A DNA stretch of 38,539 bases from JBMNUL01 sp050946255 (GCA_050946255.1 JBMNUL010000006.1:1-38539); one strand, 5' to 3'; positions 1 to 8,274 are shown, counted from the stretch's first letter. Numbers and translations: made by a program. Notes: generated by a model from the sequence alone, not told the origin.

Positions 1-93
1 ATGCTCGATCATGTTTGCACGAGAACTGCAATTGGGGCTTCTAGCTACAATGGTTTCTCAATGGCAGTCAAACAAGGAATTAACAGTTTCTAA
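1..93 (+). CDS. Possible 3' end of a gene entering from the left
   Basis: Frame 1 is open from the first base to a TAA at 91-93 and encodes 30 residues ending in KQGINSF. The mix of hydrophobic and charged residues would suit a natural C-terminus, but the stretch is too short to assign to a family. The DNA downstream is AT-rich and stop-dense, so this is either the tail of a gene starting outside the window or chance. No function is proposed. Confidence 0.22.
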   Translation: MLDHVCTRTAIGASSYNGFSMAVKQGINSF

Positions 94-587
94 ACGTCAG
101 TCTTTTATTTTCAACTTTCGTCTAGCATTCTTTAAGAATTTCAGTTTTAGTTTTCAATTATTTCTTCTGCTATGCATTTCCACAACATCTTGTGGCATAA
201 ACTTTTCTCCACCACTTGATGCTTTTATGCTCGAGAGTTTCCCCAAATACTTCACAAGACCATACATTCCCTTACCATAAATTTCGATACTTTAAGGTAC
301 TGGTATTGATTAATGAAAAAGTAGTCCAAGATGCTGCCTTCATTGTCTTTTCCCTAATTTCATTTATCATCGCCTTACCAAAAACCGCCTCCCGGGAGAT
401 TGGGGGGCACAATGTGCAAAATAGATGTCGTCATGTTCTGGTCTGAAAATGGGTCCAGATTTGGATCTTTTTTCGAAACCAGGTCGTTGATCTTTGCCAA
501 GAGCATGACTTCCCCTTGACGTCGCGCGCATGGAACCAGCGTGAAGATTTTTGTACGGCGTTTTAGCGTTAAATAGTAGGGGAAATC
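94..587. other. AT-rich intergenic region upstream of the SARP regulator
   Basis: No credible gene is seen; the two open frames here (11-280 and 216-446, + strand) lack ribosome binding sites and have low-complexity Phe/Ser/Leu-rich translations. The base composition is clearly more AT-rich than the rest of the window. It holds a perfect 10-bp palindrome CTCCCGGGAG (389-398), a terminator-like hairpin (445-474) and a TTGACG hexamer (516-521) that could be a -35 box but has no convincing -10 at the right distance. Confidence 0.6.
445..474 (+). terminator. Terminator-like hairpin with a T run
   Basis: GGGTCC (451-456) and GGATC (463-467) can pair, with G-T wobbles, around the loop AGATTT. An A-rich stretch precedes them and six T residues (468-473) follow. 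The form fits a weak Rho-independent terminator, either for a gene to the left or as an attenuator in the leader of the 588 gene. The stem is short, so the call is tentative. Confidence 0.33.
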
Positions 588-1664
588 ATGAACTATCAGA
601 GCGAAGAAAACTTTGGGCCGGACTATGTTGATTCGGCCGAGTCCAGCAGCAGTTGCGCGATTCCAAATGTCGGCAGCAACACCAACGGTAGCGTTTCTGT
701 GGCGGGCGATGAAGGGGTGGATTCCACTTGTTTTTTTGAAGATTCCGGAGAAGCTCTCAATGAAACCGTGGGGATTTCAGATTCCGAGTTTTTGGATGTC
801 AACCGGGATGTCAGCCGAAACGAGATGTTGCGAGTTGCCGATGGCTTTCAAGATGCGCGGGATGTGCCGGGAGCTGAGATTCCCAAAATGCGAGTTTGCG
901 TCTTTGGGGGTCTTTGCGTTTACCTGGGTGAGGAGCAGCTTCCAGATGGGGTTTGGTCCAAATCGAAATCCAAGTTGATGTTCGCGCATCTTGTCACCAG
1001 GTTTGGAAGGGAAGTGAGCCGAGAAGTGCTGATGAGCTGCCTTTGGCCGGACATGGATCGGAAGAGAGCGCTGGACAACTTCTATGTCACGTGGGCAGCG
1101 CTCAGAAAAACCTTGAAGAGAGGCGGGAGCGCATCGTATGTGATAGGGCACGACTCTCTTTACAAGATCGATTCGAATCTGGTGGAATCCGACATCCAGG
1201 ATTTTGACCGCATAACCAAGGAGGTCCTCTTCAAGAAGTGCGACAGGAACAGGCTTGATGAGATGATCGTGCAGTTGGACACCCTTTACTGCGGGGATAT
1301 TCTGGCTGGAGCGCAATGCGATTCATATCTCGAGAGATTGCGCCGCAGGTACAAGGCCACTTTCGTCGATGTCCTGCTCCTGGCAGCGGACAGCATGTTG
1401 AAAAGGGGCAACACGGCTGGAGCGCTTTGGTATTCGCGAAGGGCCTTTGAAGTGGATTCGAGGAGGGAGGATGTATATCAGATGCTCATGATCTCCCAAG
1501 GATGCTCTGGACAGAGAAGCGCTGCGATGGAGACCTTCTTCATATGCAAGGAATATCTAGATGATGAGCTTGGGATATCGCTTTCGAGGAAAACGTTGGA
1601 TATCTACGACCACCTGTTGAACGACGATTGGCCGGAAAGTCTTGGGGGGAATTCGCTGGTGTGA
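588..1664 (+). CDS. SARP/BTAD-type transcriptional activator
   Basis: 358 residues. The start ATG follows AGGGGA (578-583). Residues 1-100 are acidic and Ser/Asn-rich, with no recognisable fold. From residue 101 (MRVCVFGGL) a winged-helix DNA-binding domain of the OmpR/SARP type begins, including a segment with CLWPDMD and FYVTWAALRKTL as in SARP regulators. Residues from about 205 to 350 form the helical bacterial transcriptional activator (BTAD) domain of TPR-like repeats, with LERLRRRY, YSRRAFEVD and a C-terminal LGISLSRKTLDIYDHLL. It lacks the ATPase and extra TPR modules of large SARPs. Such proteins activate secondary-metabolite or surface-related genes in Actinobacteria, but the target here is unknown; it sits alone between two long gaps and may act in trans. 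The gene ends with TGA, one of only two complete genes in the window to do so. Family confidence is high, role unknown. Confidence 0.85.
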   Translation: MNYQSEENFGPDYVDSAESSSSCAIPNVGSNTNGSVSVAGDEGVDSTCFFEDSGEALNETVGISDSEFLDVNRDVSRNEMLRVADGFQDARDVPGAEIPKMRVCVFGGLCVYLGEEQLPDGVWSKSKSKLMFAHLVTRFGREVSREVLMSCLWPDMDRKRALDNFYVTWAALRKTLKRGGSASYVIGHDSLYKIDSNLVESDIQDFDRITKEVLFKKCDRNRLDEMIVQLDTLYCGDILAGAQCDSYLERLRRRYKATFVDVLLLAADSMLKRGNTAGALWYSRRAFEVDSRREDVYQMLMISQGCSGQRSAAMETFFICKEYLDDELGISLSRKTLDIYDHLLNDDWPESLGGNSLV

Positions 1665-1680
1665 TCTCAGCCTGTTTTCG

Positions 1681-1706
1681 GGAAATCCAAGCGGGTTGGG
1701 ATTTCC
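1681..1706 (+). terminator. Inverted repeat after the SARP gene
   Basis: GGAAATCC (1681-1688) and GGATTTCC (1699-1706) are perfect inverted copies; with one bulge the pairing extends to AA/TT around a 5-base loop. It lies 17 bases past the SARP stop. No T run follows (the next bases are G-rich), so it is a structured 3' end or Rho-dependent site rather than a classical intrinsic terminator. Confidence 0.3.
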
Positions 1707-2087
1707 GGGGGCGTTCAATTCGATTGTCCTCCACGGTGCCAAATTCACCTTCATGGCGCCAGATTCGATGGTAATTGCATGAGGCAAGTCGTTTTGATGG
1801 AGGATCGATTGTTGGCAGTTCGGGTTTGTTTCGATGTGGTTTGGATGTGGTTCTAACTAGGTTTCGCATCTTCAAGTCATCGGGTAAGGAGGAGCGTATA
1901 TGGTCATAGCTAGAGAACACGCGCCGAATGTATACGAAATAAACATCGCTGGGGAGGCGGTTTTTGGGTGAGGCGCGGTCGGGCAGGTGGGATGCCCTGC
2001 CTGCCCTGTTCTTGAGTTGGGATGCGAGCGCTTGGCGGCTAATTGATGTTGGCCGTCAGGTTTATCAAATTCGTAGAAAGGAGCTAA

Positions 2088-2105
2088 ATGTCGGATTTAT
2101 TGTGA
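2088..2105 (+). promoter_or_regulatory. Candidate micro leader ORF upstream of secA
   Basis: AGAAAGGAG (2075-2083), a near-perfect anti-Shine-Dalgarno match, lies 4 bases before an ATG that opens a five-codon frame (MSDLL) ending in TGA. A second, +1-shifted frame is open from 2077 to about 2187 and encodes a Cys-containing stretch including EICQICGLN. This may be a leader peptide, a frameshifted small gene or a chance ribosome binding site. A 5' mapping or ribosome-profiling trace would decide. Confidence 0.22.
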
Positions 2106-2255
2106 CAAAACGGTGGAGATATGTCAGATATGTGGACTCAACGTGCGCAATGCCGAAGACCTATCGCCTGTTGAGAAAGGTTGAGCGTTTCAAGTATTGT
2201 GTTTGGGATATCCTAAAGTCACTACTTCAAAACCAAATTGGAGGAACGCTTTAAT

Positions 2256-5039
2256 ATGGCAAACCTTTTCAAGAAAATTTTCACTATTGGCGAGGGCAAG
2301 CAGCTCAAGGAATATTCCGAGATTGTGGATGTCGTCAATTCCTTCGAGCCTGCGATGGAAGCCAGGTCCGATGAGGAACTCTCCGGTCTCACGGCAGAGT
2401 TCAGGCAGAGATACGAGAATGGGGAGTCGCTCGACGATCTCCTTCCCGAGGCGTTTGCGGCAGTCAGGGAAGCCTCGAAAAGAACATTGGGGATGAGGCA
2501 CTTCGACGTGCAGCTCATCGGAGGCATGGCTCTGCACAACGGCCAGATCGCAGAGATGAAAACCGGTGAAGGCAAGACACTCGTCTCGACCTTGGCGGGC
2601 TATCTGAACGCGATTCCCGGCACTGGGGTCCACATTGTGACCGTGAACGATTACCTAGCCAAGCGCGACAGCGAGTGGATGGGGCAGATTTACAAGTTCA
2701 TGAAGATGGACGTCGGACTCATCCAGAACGGCATGAAGTTCTCGGGAAAGCGCCCTGCTTATGAGGCCGACATCACGTATGGCACCAACTCGGAGTTCGG
2801 TTTCGACTATCTGAGGGACAACATGGTGACGAGGGCCCGCGACAGGGTTCAGCGCGGCCACAAGTATGCTATCGTCGACGAGGTCGACTCGATTCTGATT
2901 GATGAGGCCAGAACGCCTCTGATCATTTCCGGAAAGGGAACCGAGGCAGCCGAGACCTATAAGAAGTTCGCCAGGGTCATGCCTGGGCTGCAGCGAGATG
3001 TCGACTATGAGCTCGATGAGGCCAAGAAGACGATCATGGCCACCGAAGAGGGGCTCAAGAAGATAGAGAACATGCTGGGAATCGACGATATCTATTCCGA
3101 TCCCTCAGGTCAGCTCGTCAATCATCTGCAGCAGGCATTGAAGGCCGAGTTCATGTTCCACAGGGACAAGGACTATGTCGTCATGGACGGCGAGGTCAAG
3201 ATCGTCGATGAATTCACCGGACGTATCCTCGAGGGCCGCAGGTACTCAGATGGTCTGCACCAGGCGTTGGAGGCCAAGGAAGGCGTGCTCGTAAAGGAAG
3301 AGAACCAGACCCTGGCCACGATTACCCTGCAGAACTACTTTAGGCTGTACGAGAAGCTTTCCGGTATGACCGGTACCGCAATGACAGAGGACGCGGAGTT
3401 CAGGGACATCTATCACATCTCCGTCACTGCCATTCCACCCAACAAACCGGTCATCAGGGTGGACAAGAACGACGTTGTCTACAGGACTTTGGATGCCAAG
3501 TTCAACGCCATCGTCGATGAAATCATCGCGAAGCACGAGAAGGGGCAGCCGGTTCTGGTGGGCACCGTGTCCATCGAGAACTCTGAGCTGCTTTCCAGAA
3601 TGCTCGACAAGAAGGGCATCCCCCATCAGGTCTTGAATGCAAAGTACCATGAGCAGGAGGCTAAGATCATCGCCCAGGCAGGACGAAGCGGTGCGGTTAC
3701 AATCGCTACGAACATGGCCGGTCGTGGTACGGACATCCTGCTCGGTGGCAATCCAGACTTCATGGTCGATGATGTTCTCTATGCCAACGGGATCGACCCG
3801 GAAGAGGCCACCGAAGCCGAGAAGAAGAAGGCGCTAGCGAAGGCCAAGGAGGTCTGCGCCGAAGATCACGAGGCAGTGGTCAAGGTTGGCGGTCTTGCTG
3901 TCATAGGTTCCGAGAGGCACGCGTCGAGGCGAATCGACAACCAGCTGCGAGGCAGGTCTGGACGTCAGGGCGATCCCGGTGATACCAGGTTCTACCTGTC
4001 GCTCGAGGATGACCTCATGAGGCTGTTCGGCGGCGAGCGCATGGAAAAGGTCGGCAGGATGATGGAGAAGACCGGAACTCCAGACGACCAGCCGTTGGAG
4101 GCTTCGATGGTGAGCAAGGCCATCGAAAACGCGCAGCATCAGGTCGAGGCCCTGAATTTCTCGTCGAGGAAAAACGTTCTCGAGTACGACGACGTCATGA
4201 ACCAGCAGAGGCAGGCCATTTACGAGGAGCGCAACAAGATCCTCGACGGCAAGGACATACACGCAAGATCCGCGGACATCATGAGGGATACCGTGGAACA
4301 CGCGGTGGAAATATATTGCGAGAGCGAGGTCAAAGGAGACGATTGGGATCTCTCCGGCCTCAGGAAATGGCTTGTCCAGACCACTGGCAACAAAGATGTA
4401 GATTTCACCCAGTTCGAGGAGTTCGACGATGCCAACGACCTCGTGGATGCCCTCTACGATTATCTGGAAGAGATCTACAAACAGAAGGAAGAGGCCATTG
4501 GCGAGGACCAGATGAAGGCCCTCGAGACCCAGGTCATGCTCCGCACGATGGACGTGCGCTGGATGACCCACCTGCAGGAAATGGATTACCTCAAGATGGG
4601 CATTGGGCTGCGCGCCTTCGGACAGCGCGACCCGCTGGTCGAGTACAAGGAGGAGGCGCACAGGGCCTTCGGACTGCTGCGCGACTCGATGTACGACGAC
4701 TATATCCGCACGATACTGCGCATCAGGATCGCCGTGCCGGAGGAAGAGGAGTCTCGTGCTCTTCGCGGGGCTACGTTCTCCGGTCCGTCGGAGCCCACCT
4801 CGACGATTTCATCCCAAAACGTATCATCGTCTGCCACGGTCTCGAAGCAGCCGACTTCCGGCGGGCAGTATTCGTCCACCGTCAGCTCTTCCGGAGCCCA
4901 GGCTGTCCCAAACGGCAAGCCAAAGACCTATGTGAAGGACAAGAACGACCCGTTCGCCAACGTCGGGAGAAACGACCCTTGCCCGTGCGGCAGCGGCAAG
5001 AAGTTCAAGAAGTGTCACGGCGCCAACTTGGGTGCATAG
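2256..5039 (+). CDS. secA: Preprotein translocase ATPase SecA
   Basis: 927 residues from ATG 2256, which lies 10 bases after GGAGGA (2240-2245). An upstream in-frame TTG at 2238 overlaps that binding site and is rejected. SecA is the cytosolic ATPase that pushes unfolded preproteins through SecYEG. Visible motifs: Walker A TGEGKT (103-108, Lys107), DEAD-type DEVD (208-211) followed by EARTPLIISG, helicase motif segments GTDILLGGNPD and RGRSGRQGDPG, and a C-terminal zinc-binding tail with Cys909, Cys911, Cys920 and His921. Length and zinc tail match housekeeping SecA1 rather than an accessory SecA2. A Ser/Thr/Pro-rich linker precedes the tail. prfB starts 19 bases downstream, so the two are probably co-transcribed. 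It should also export the giant surface proteins encoded further along. Ends with TAG. Confidence 0.98.
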   Translation: MANLFKKIFTIGEGKQLKEYSEIVDVVNSFEPAMEARSDEELSGLTAEFRQRYENGESLDDLLPEAFAAVREASKRTLGMRHFDVQLIGGMALHNGQIAEMKTGEGKTLVSTLAGYLNAIPGTGVHIVTVNDYLAKRDSEWMGQIYKFMKMDVGLIQNGMKFSGKRPAYEADITYGTNSEFGFDYLRDNMVTRARDRVQRGHKYAIVDEVDSILIDEARTPLIISGKGTEAAETYKKFARVMPGLQRDVDYELDEAKKTIMATEEGLKKIENMLGIDDIYSDPSGQLVNHLQQALKAEFMFHRDKDYVVMDGEVKIVDEFTGRILEGRRYSDGLHQALEAKEGVLVKEENQTLATITLQNYFRLYEKLSGMTGTAMTEDAEFRDIYHISVTAIPPNKPVIRVDKNDVVYRTLDAKFNAIVDEIIAKHEKGQPVLVGTVSIENSELLSRMLDKKGIPHQVLNAKYHEQEAKIIAQAGRSGAVTIATNMAGRGTDILLGGNPDFMVDDVLYANGIDPEEATEAEKKKALAKAKEVCAEDHEAVVKVGGLAVIGSERHASRRIDNQLRGRSGRQGDPGDTRFYLSLEDDLMRLFGGERMEKVGRMMEKTGTPDDQPLEASMVSKAIENAQHQVEALNFSSRKNVLEYDDVMNQQRQAIYEERNKILDGKDIHARSADIMRDTVEHAVEIYCESEVKGDDWDLSGLRKWLVQTTGNKDVDFTQFEEFDDANDLVDALYDYLEEIYKQKEEAIGEDQMKALETQVMLRTMDVRWMTHLQEMDYLKMGIGLRAFGQRDPLVEYKEEAHRAFGLLRDSMYDDYIRTILRIRIAVPEEEESRALRGATFSGPSEPTSTISSQNVSSSATVSKQPTSGGQYSSTVSSSGAQAVPNGKPKTYVKDKNDPFANVGRNDPCPCGSGKKFKKCHGANLGA

Positions 5040-5057
5040 CGGGGTTGTTGTTAGCTT

Positions 5058-6164
5058 ATGGAAGACAGAAGCGCAGAGCTTGAGGTGCTCGGCAAGCGAA
5101 TTGAAGAGGTCGGTTCGTATCTGCACATCGATTCGAAAAGAGACCAACTCGCCGAGCTAGAGAAGCAGACTGCCCAACCAGGTTTCTGGGACGACGGAAC
5201 AAAAGCCCAAACGGTGACGAAGCATGCTTCAGATCTGCGCGACGATATTGCCGAATACGACAACGCCGTTGCTGAGCTTGAGGACGCGGAAGTTGCAAAC
5301 GAACTGGCGATCGATGGTGACGACGAATCGCTTGCCGCAGAGCTCGATGACACTATAAAAGAGCTCACTTCGAGAATCGATACTCTGGAGCTTTCCTCGT
5401 GGTTCGACGGAGAGTTCGACCACGGCGATGCTATCGTCACGGTCACTCCCGGCCAGGGAGGGTTGGAGGCCCAGGATTGGACCGACATGCTCTTCCACAT
5501 GTATCTCGGGTATGCGCAGCGAAAGGGCTGGAGCGTGAAGGTGCTCGATGCCCCAGCTGCCGAAGTGATAGGAATCGACAGGGCGACTTTTGAGGTGCAC
5601 GGTCGAAACGCCTATGGAATGCTCACCTCCGAGCAGGGCGTTCACAGGCTCGTGCGCATCTCTCCCACGGACGACAAGAAACGTCGCCAGACGACCTTTG
5701 CCGGAGTCGAGGTGCTTCCGGTCCTCCCGGATGAGATAACGGTCGACATCAACCCCAACGACCTGCGGATAGACGTCTACCGTTCCAGCGGTCCTGGCGG
5801 GCAGTCGGTCAACACCACGGACTCCGCGGTTCGAATCACGCATATCCCAACCAAGATCGTGGTCACCTGCCAGAACGAGAAGTCGCAGATTCAGAACAAG
5901 GAAGCCGCGATGAAGATCCTGCGCGCCAAGCTCTATGAAGTGGAAAAGGCAAAGCGCGAGGCGGAGATCGACGAGCTTCGTGGCGAGAAGCGGGAGATTT
6001 CGTTTGGGAACCAGATCCGCAACTACGTGCTATATCCATATCAGATGGTCAAGGATCTACGCACCGGGTACGAGAGCGGAAACGTCGATGCGGTTCTCAG
6101 CGGCGACATCAATGAGTTCGTCGTGGAGTATCACCGTTGGAGGGTCTCGAACAAAGCCGAGTAG
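5058..6164 (+). CDS. prfB: Peptide chain release factor 2 (RF2), SPT variant
   Basis: 368 residues. RF2 recognises UAA and UGA in the ribosomal A site and triggers peptide release. The catalytic GGQ loop is present (247-249, in SSGPGGQSVNTTDSAVRIT), preceded by the helical domain and followed by the conserved NEKSQIQNK and PYQMVKDLRT segments. The anticodon-like tripeptide, SPF in E. coli RF2 at 205-207, reads Ser202-Pro203-Thr204 here; the DNA (tct ccc acg, 5661-5669) is unambiguous. The rest of the region (DDKKRRQTTFAGVEV) is typical, so this is RF2 and not RF1. No in-frame TGA or shift site occurs near codon 25, so the autoregulatory +1 frameshift of many prfB genes is absent. The ribosome binding site is weak (GCGGGG); translational coupling to secA, 19 bases upstream, is likely. 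Confidence 0.96.
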   Translation: MEDRSAELEVLGKRIEEVGSYLHIDSKRDQLAELEKQTAQPGFWDDGTKAQTVTKHASDLRDDIAEYDNAVAELEDAEVANELAIDGDDESLAAELDDTIKELTSRIDTLELSSWFDGEFDHGDAIVTVTPGQGGLEAQDWTDMLFHMYLGYAQRKGWSVKVLDAPAAEVIGIDRATFEVHGRNAYGMLTSEQGVHRLVRISPTDDKKRRQTTFAGVEVLPVLPDEITVDINPNDLRIDVYRSSGPGGQSVNTTDSAVRITHIPTKIVVTCQNEKSQIQNKEAAMKILRAKLYEVEKAKREAEIDELRGEKREISFGNQIRNYVLYPYQMVKDLRTGYESGNVDAVLSGDINEFVVEYHRWRVSNKAE

Positions 6165-6399
6165 ACCGTGTGGCTCGCGTTTGGCGCAAGGCGTTTCCCT
6201 GTTCCCAGCAATCAAATCTTTCAAGTCTCGACCTTGTCGCGGAGCAGGATCATCTCAAACCGAAGATAGTTTGGACAGCACTCAATAGATTGTTACCGAA
6301 TGATTTTCCACGTTCCAGCAAATCCCATAAGATTCGCGCTATAAAAGATTTGTCCGATAACTTGTTCGTCAGCACGTAGACTGTGAGGGGAGCAGAGCA

Positions 6400-7275
6400 G
6401 TGGAATTTGAGGTGACGCCTTCGGACGTCAAGAGAATCGCGTACGGCGCCAGCGTCATGCGATATGACATCGTCAATATGATTTCCGAGGCGGGGAGCGG
6501 GCATCCCGGCGGATCGCTTTCTGCTGCAGATATCGTTGCATCGCTTTATCTTTCCGGAATCATGAACTTCAGCGCGGAGAATCTGAAGGATCCGCTGAGA
6601 GACAGGTTCATCTTGTCGAAAGGGCACGCGGCCCCGGTTCTCTATGCAGCGCTCGCCCAGGTGGGCATCATCGAGCGAGATGAGCTGATGACGCTTCGCA
6701 AGCTCCACAGCAGGCTCCAGGGGCATCCCGATTGCCTCAAGCTTCCCGGCGTGGAGGTTTCCACCGGGTCGCTCGGGCAAGGGTTGTCGATCAGCTGCGG
6801 TCTTGCGCTAGGTCTGAGAATGACCTACGGCGACGATGCCCCCACGGTGTTCACCCTGATAGGGGATGGCGAATCTCAGGAAGGCCAGATTTGGGAGGCC
6901 GCCGAGTTCGCCAATCAATACAAACTCGGCAATCTTGTGGCGATTCTCGACTACAACAACCTGCAGATAGACGGGCATTGTTCCGACATCATGGATCCAG
7001 CTCCCGTTTCCGACAGATGGCGTGCATTCGGTTGGAAGGTGATAGTCGTGGACGGGCACGACATCCCCCAGATTTGCGACGCGCTCGCGAAAGCGAAAGC
7101 CCACACAGACGGCCCTGTGATGATCGTGGCCGCTACCACCAAGGGCAAGGGCGTTTCCTTCATGGAGGACGAAGCCGGATGGCATGGCAAGGCACCAGAT
7201 GCCGAGCAGGCAAAGCAGGCGCTTGACGAGCTCTCCCTCGCAATGGAGAAGGCTCGCGAGGATATGGAGGGCTAG
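6400..7275 (+). CDS. Transketolase, N-terminal (thiamine diphosphate-binding) subunit
   Basis: 291 residues from GTG 6400, 9 bases after GAGGGG (6385-6390). Transketolase moves two-carbon ketol units in the non-oxidative pentose phosphate pathway. This half has the substrate and cofactor motifs SGHPGG near residue 31, LSKGHAAPVLYAAL, the diphosphate motif GDGESQEG (155-162) with Asn186-Asn187 about 30 residues later, and a C-terminal GKGVSFME. The C-terminal half is a separate gene that starts two bases past this stop. Split transketolases are standard in many archaea, Firmicutes and anaerobic Actinobacteria. A 235-base gap separates it from prfB; I see no clear promoter there. Some paralogous split proteins act on other sugars, so exact substrate is inferred. 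Confidence 0.95.
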   Translation: MEFEVTPSDVKRIAYGASVMRYDIVNMISEAGSGHPGGSLSAADIVASLYLSGIMNFSAENLKDPLRDRFILSKGHAAPVLYAALAQVGIIERDELMTLRKLHSRLQGHPDCLKLPGVEVSTGSLGQGLSISCGLALGLRMTYGDDAPTVFTLIGDGESQEGQIWEAAEFANQYKLGNLVAILDYNNLQIDGHCSDIMDPAPVSDRWRAFGWKVIVVDGHDIPQICDALAKAKAHTDGPVMIVAATTKGKGVSFMEDEAGWHGKAPDAEQAKQALDELSLAMEKAREDMEG

Positions 7276-7277
7276 AG

Positions 7278-8210
7278 ATGGCGGACAAGGCAACACGCGC
7301 GGCATTTGGCGAGACGCTGATAGAGCTTGTCGAAGAGGGCATGGACGTCGTGGCAGTGGATGCCGACCTCTCTGGGTCGACGACCACGAAGAAACTCGGC
7401 GAGAAATTCCCGGGCAGGCTCGTCAACGTTGGAATTGCCGAGCAGAACATGATCGACATCGCAGCGGGTCTCTCGCTCAGCGGTAAAGTGGCTTTCACGG
7501 GCTCGTTTGCAGTTTTCGGAACGGGCAGGGCATATGACCAGATTCGCAACACGGTCTGCTATTCCAAGCTCAATGTAAAGGTCGCTCCCACTCATTCCGG
7601 CATCTCGGTGGGACCCGATGGTGGCTCGCACCAGATGGTCGAGGACATCTCGCTCATGAGAACTCTCCCCAACATGAGGGTTCTCGTGCCGTCCGACTAT
7701 GCGAGCGCAAAGCGCGCAATCAGAATTGCCGCAAACACCCCTGGACCCTTCTACGTGAGGCTCGGCAGGGCGAAGGTCCCCGAGGTTTATTCGCTCGACG
7801 AGGAATTCGAGCTTGGCAAGGCGAAGGTTCTTCGCGAGGGTGGGGACATCACGATCGTTGCATGCGGACTCGAGGTGAAGGAAGCCCTCGATGCAGCGGA
7901 GTCGCTTTCGGAGAAGGGCGTTGAAGCGGAGGTCATTGATGCCTTCTCGATCAAGCCCCTCGATGCGGAGACGATTCTGAGGTCTGCCGAGAAGACCAGG
8001 GCTGTGCTCACTGCAGAAGAGCATTCGATCTACGGTGGACTTGGATCTGCAGTGGCTGAGGTCCTCGGCGAGAACCTTCCCACAAAGATGAAGCGCGTGG
8101 GCATTCAGGACAAGTTCGGCACCTCCGGGAATGCGGGAGAGCTGTTCAAGGAATATGAGGTCGACTCCGATTCGATTGCAAGGTTTGCGTTGCAGCTGCT
8201 GGGCAAGTAA
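7278..8210 (+). CDS. Transketolase, C-terminal (pyrimidine-binding) subunit
   Basis: 310 residues; ATG 7278 follows the TAG of the N-terminal subunit by two bases, and GGAGGG (7266-7271) lies inside the upstream gene, so translation is coupled. The pyrimidine-binding domain includes VNVGIAEQNMIDIAAGL with the cofactor-activating Glu55, then FAVFGTGRAYDQIRN, THSGISVGPDGGSHQ and the C-terminal transketolase fold with EEHSIYGGLGSAVAE near residue 250. It pairs with the preceding subunit to form the active heterotetramer. Ends with TAA; a hairpin without a T run follows at 8243-8274. Confidence 0.95.
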   Translation: MADKATRAAFGETLIELVEEGMDVVAVDADLSGSTTTKKLGEKFPGRLVNVGIAEQNMIDIAAGLSLSGKVAFTGSFAVFGTGRAYDQIRNTVCYSKLNVKVAPTHSGISVGPDGGSHQMVEDISLMRTLPNMRVLVPSDYASAKRAIRIAANTPGPFYVRLGRAKVPEVYSLDEEFELGKAKVLREGGDITIVACGLEVKEALDAAESLSEKGVEAEVIDAFSIKPLDAETILRSAEKTRAVLTAEEHSIYGGLGSAVAEVLGENLPTKMKRVGIQDKFGTSGNAGELFKEYEVDSDSIARFALQLLGK

Positions 8211-8242
8211 CCGTTCAGGTTTTCAACTATCTTTCACGTTTA

Positions 8243-8274
8243 GGCGGCCGGACTGGATGCTCAGTCTGGCCGTC
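8243..8274 (+). terminator. Strong hairpin after the transketolase genes
   Basis: A 13-bp stem (8243-8255 with 8262-8274, two G-T wobbles, core GGCCGGACTG/CAGTCTGGCC) closes a 6-base loop GATGCT. It begins 33 bases after the stop. There is no T run, so it is either a Rho-assisted terminator or an mRNA 3'-end stabiliser. A promoter candidate for ftsE follows downstream. Confidence 0.5.

Larger units (their letters stand above)
1665..2255. other. Long gap between the SARP gene and secA
   Basis: About 590 bases without a convincing gene. It contains the hairpin at 1681-1706, a second inverted repeat GGGCAGG/CCTGCCC (1981-1987 and 2000-2006), a possible weak promoter (TTGATG 2043-2048 with TCAAAT 2065-2070, 16-base spacer) and a five-codon frame with a strong ribosome binding site (2088-2105). 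In many Gram-positive genomes a ribosome hibernation factor gene precedes secA; none is present here. Confidence 0.5.

Noticed and set aside
1964..2254. A 96-codon + strand frame starting with TTG just before secA.
   Set aside because: No ribosome binding site, no family resemblance and a translation rich in Arg, Trp and Tyr; it overlaps the secA binding site region.
2238..2255. An earlier in-frame TTG start for secA.
   Set aside because: It lies within the GGAGGA binding site that serves ATG 2256, and MANLFKKIF is a typical SecA start.
2256..5039. An accessory SecA2 linked to CWB2 protein export.
   Set aside because: Full length and an intact C-terminal zinc-binding tail point to the housekeeping SecA.
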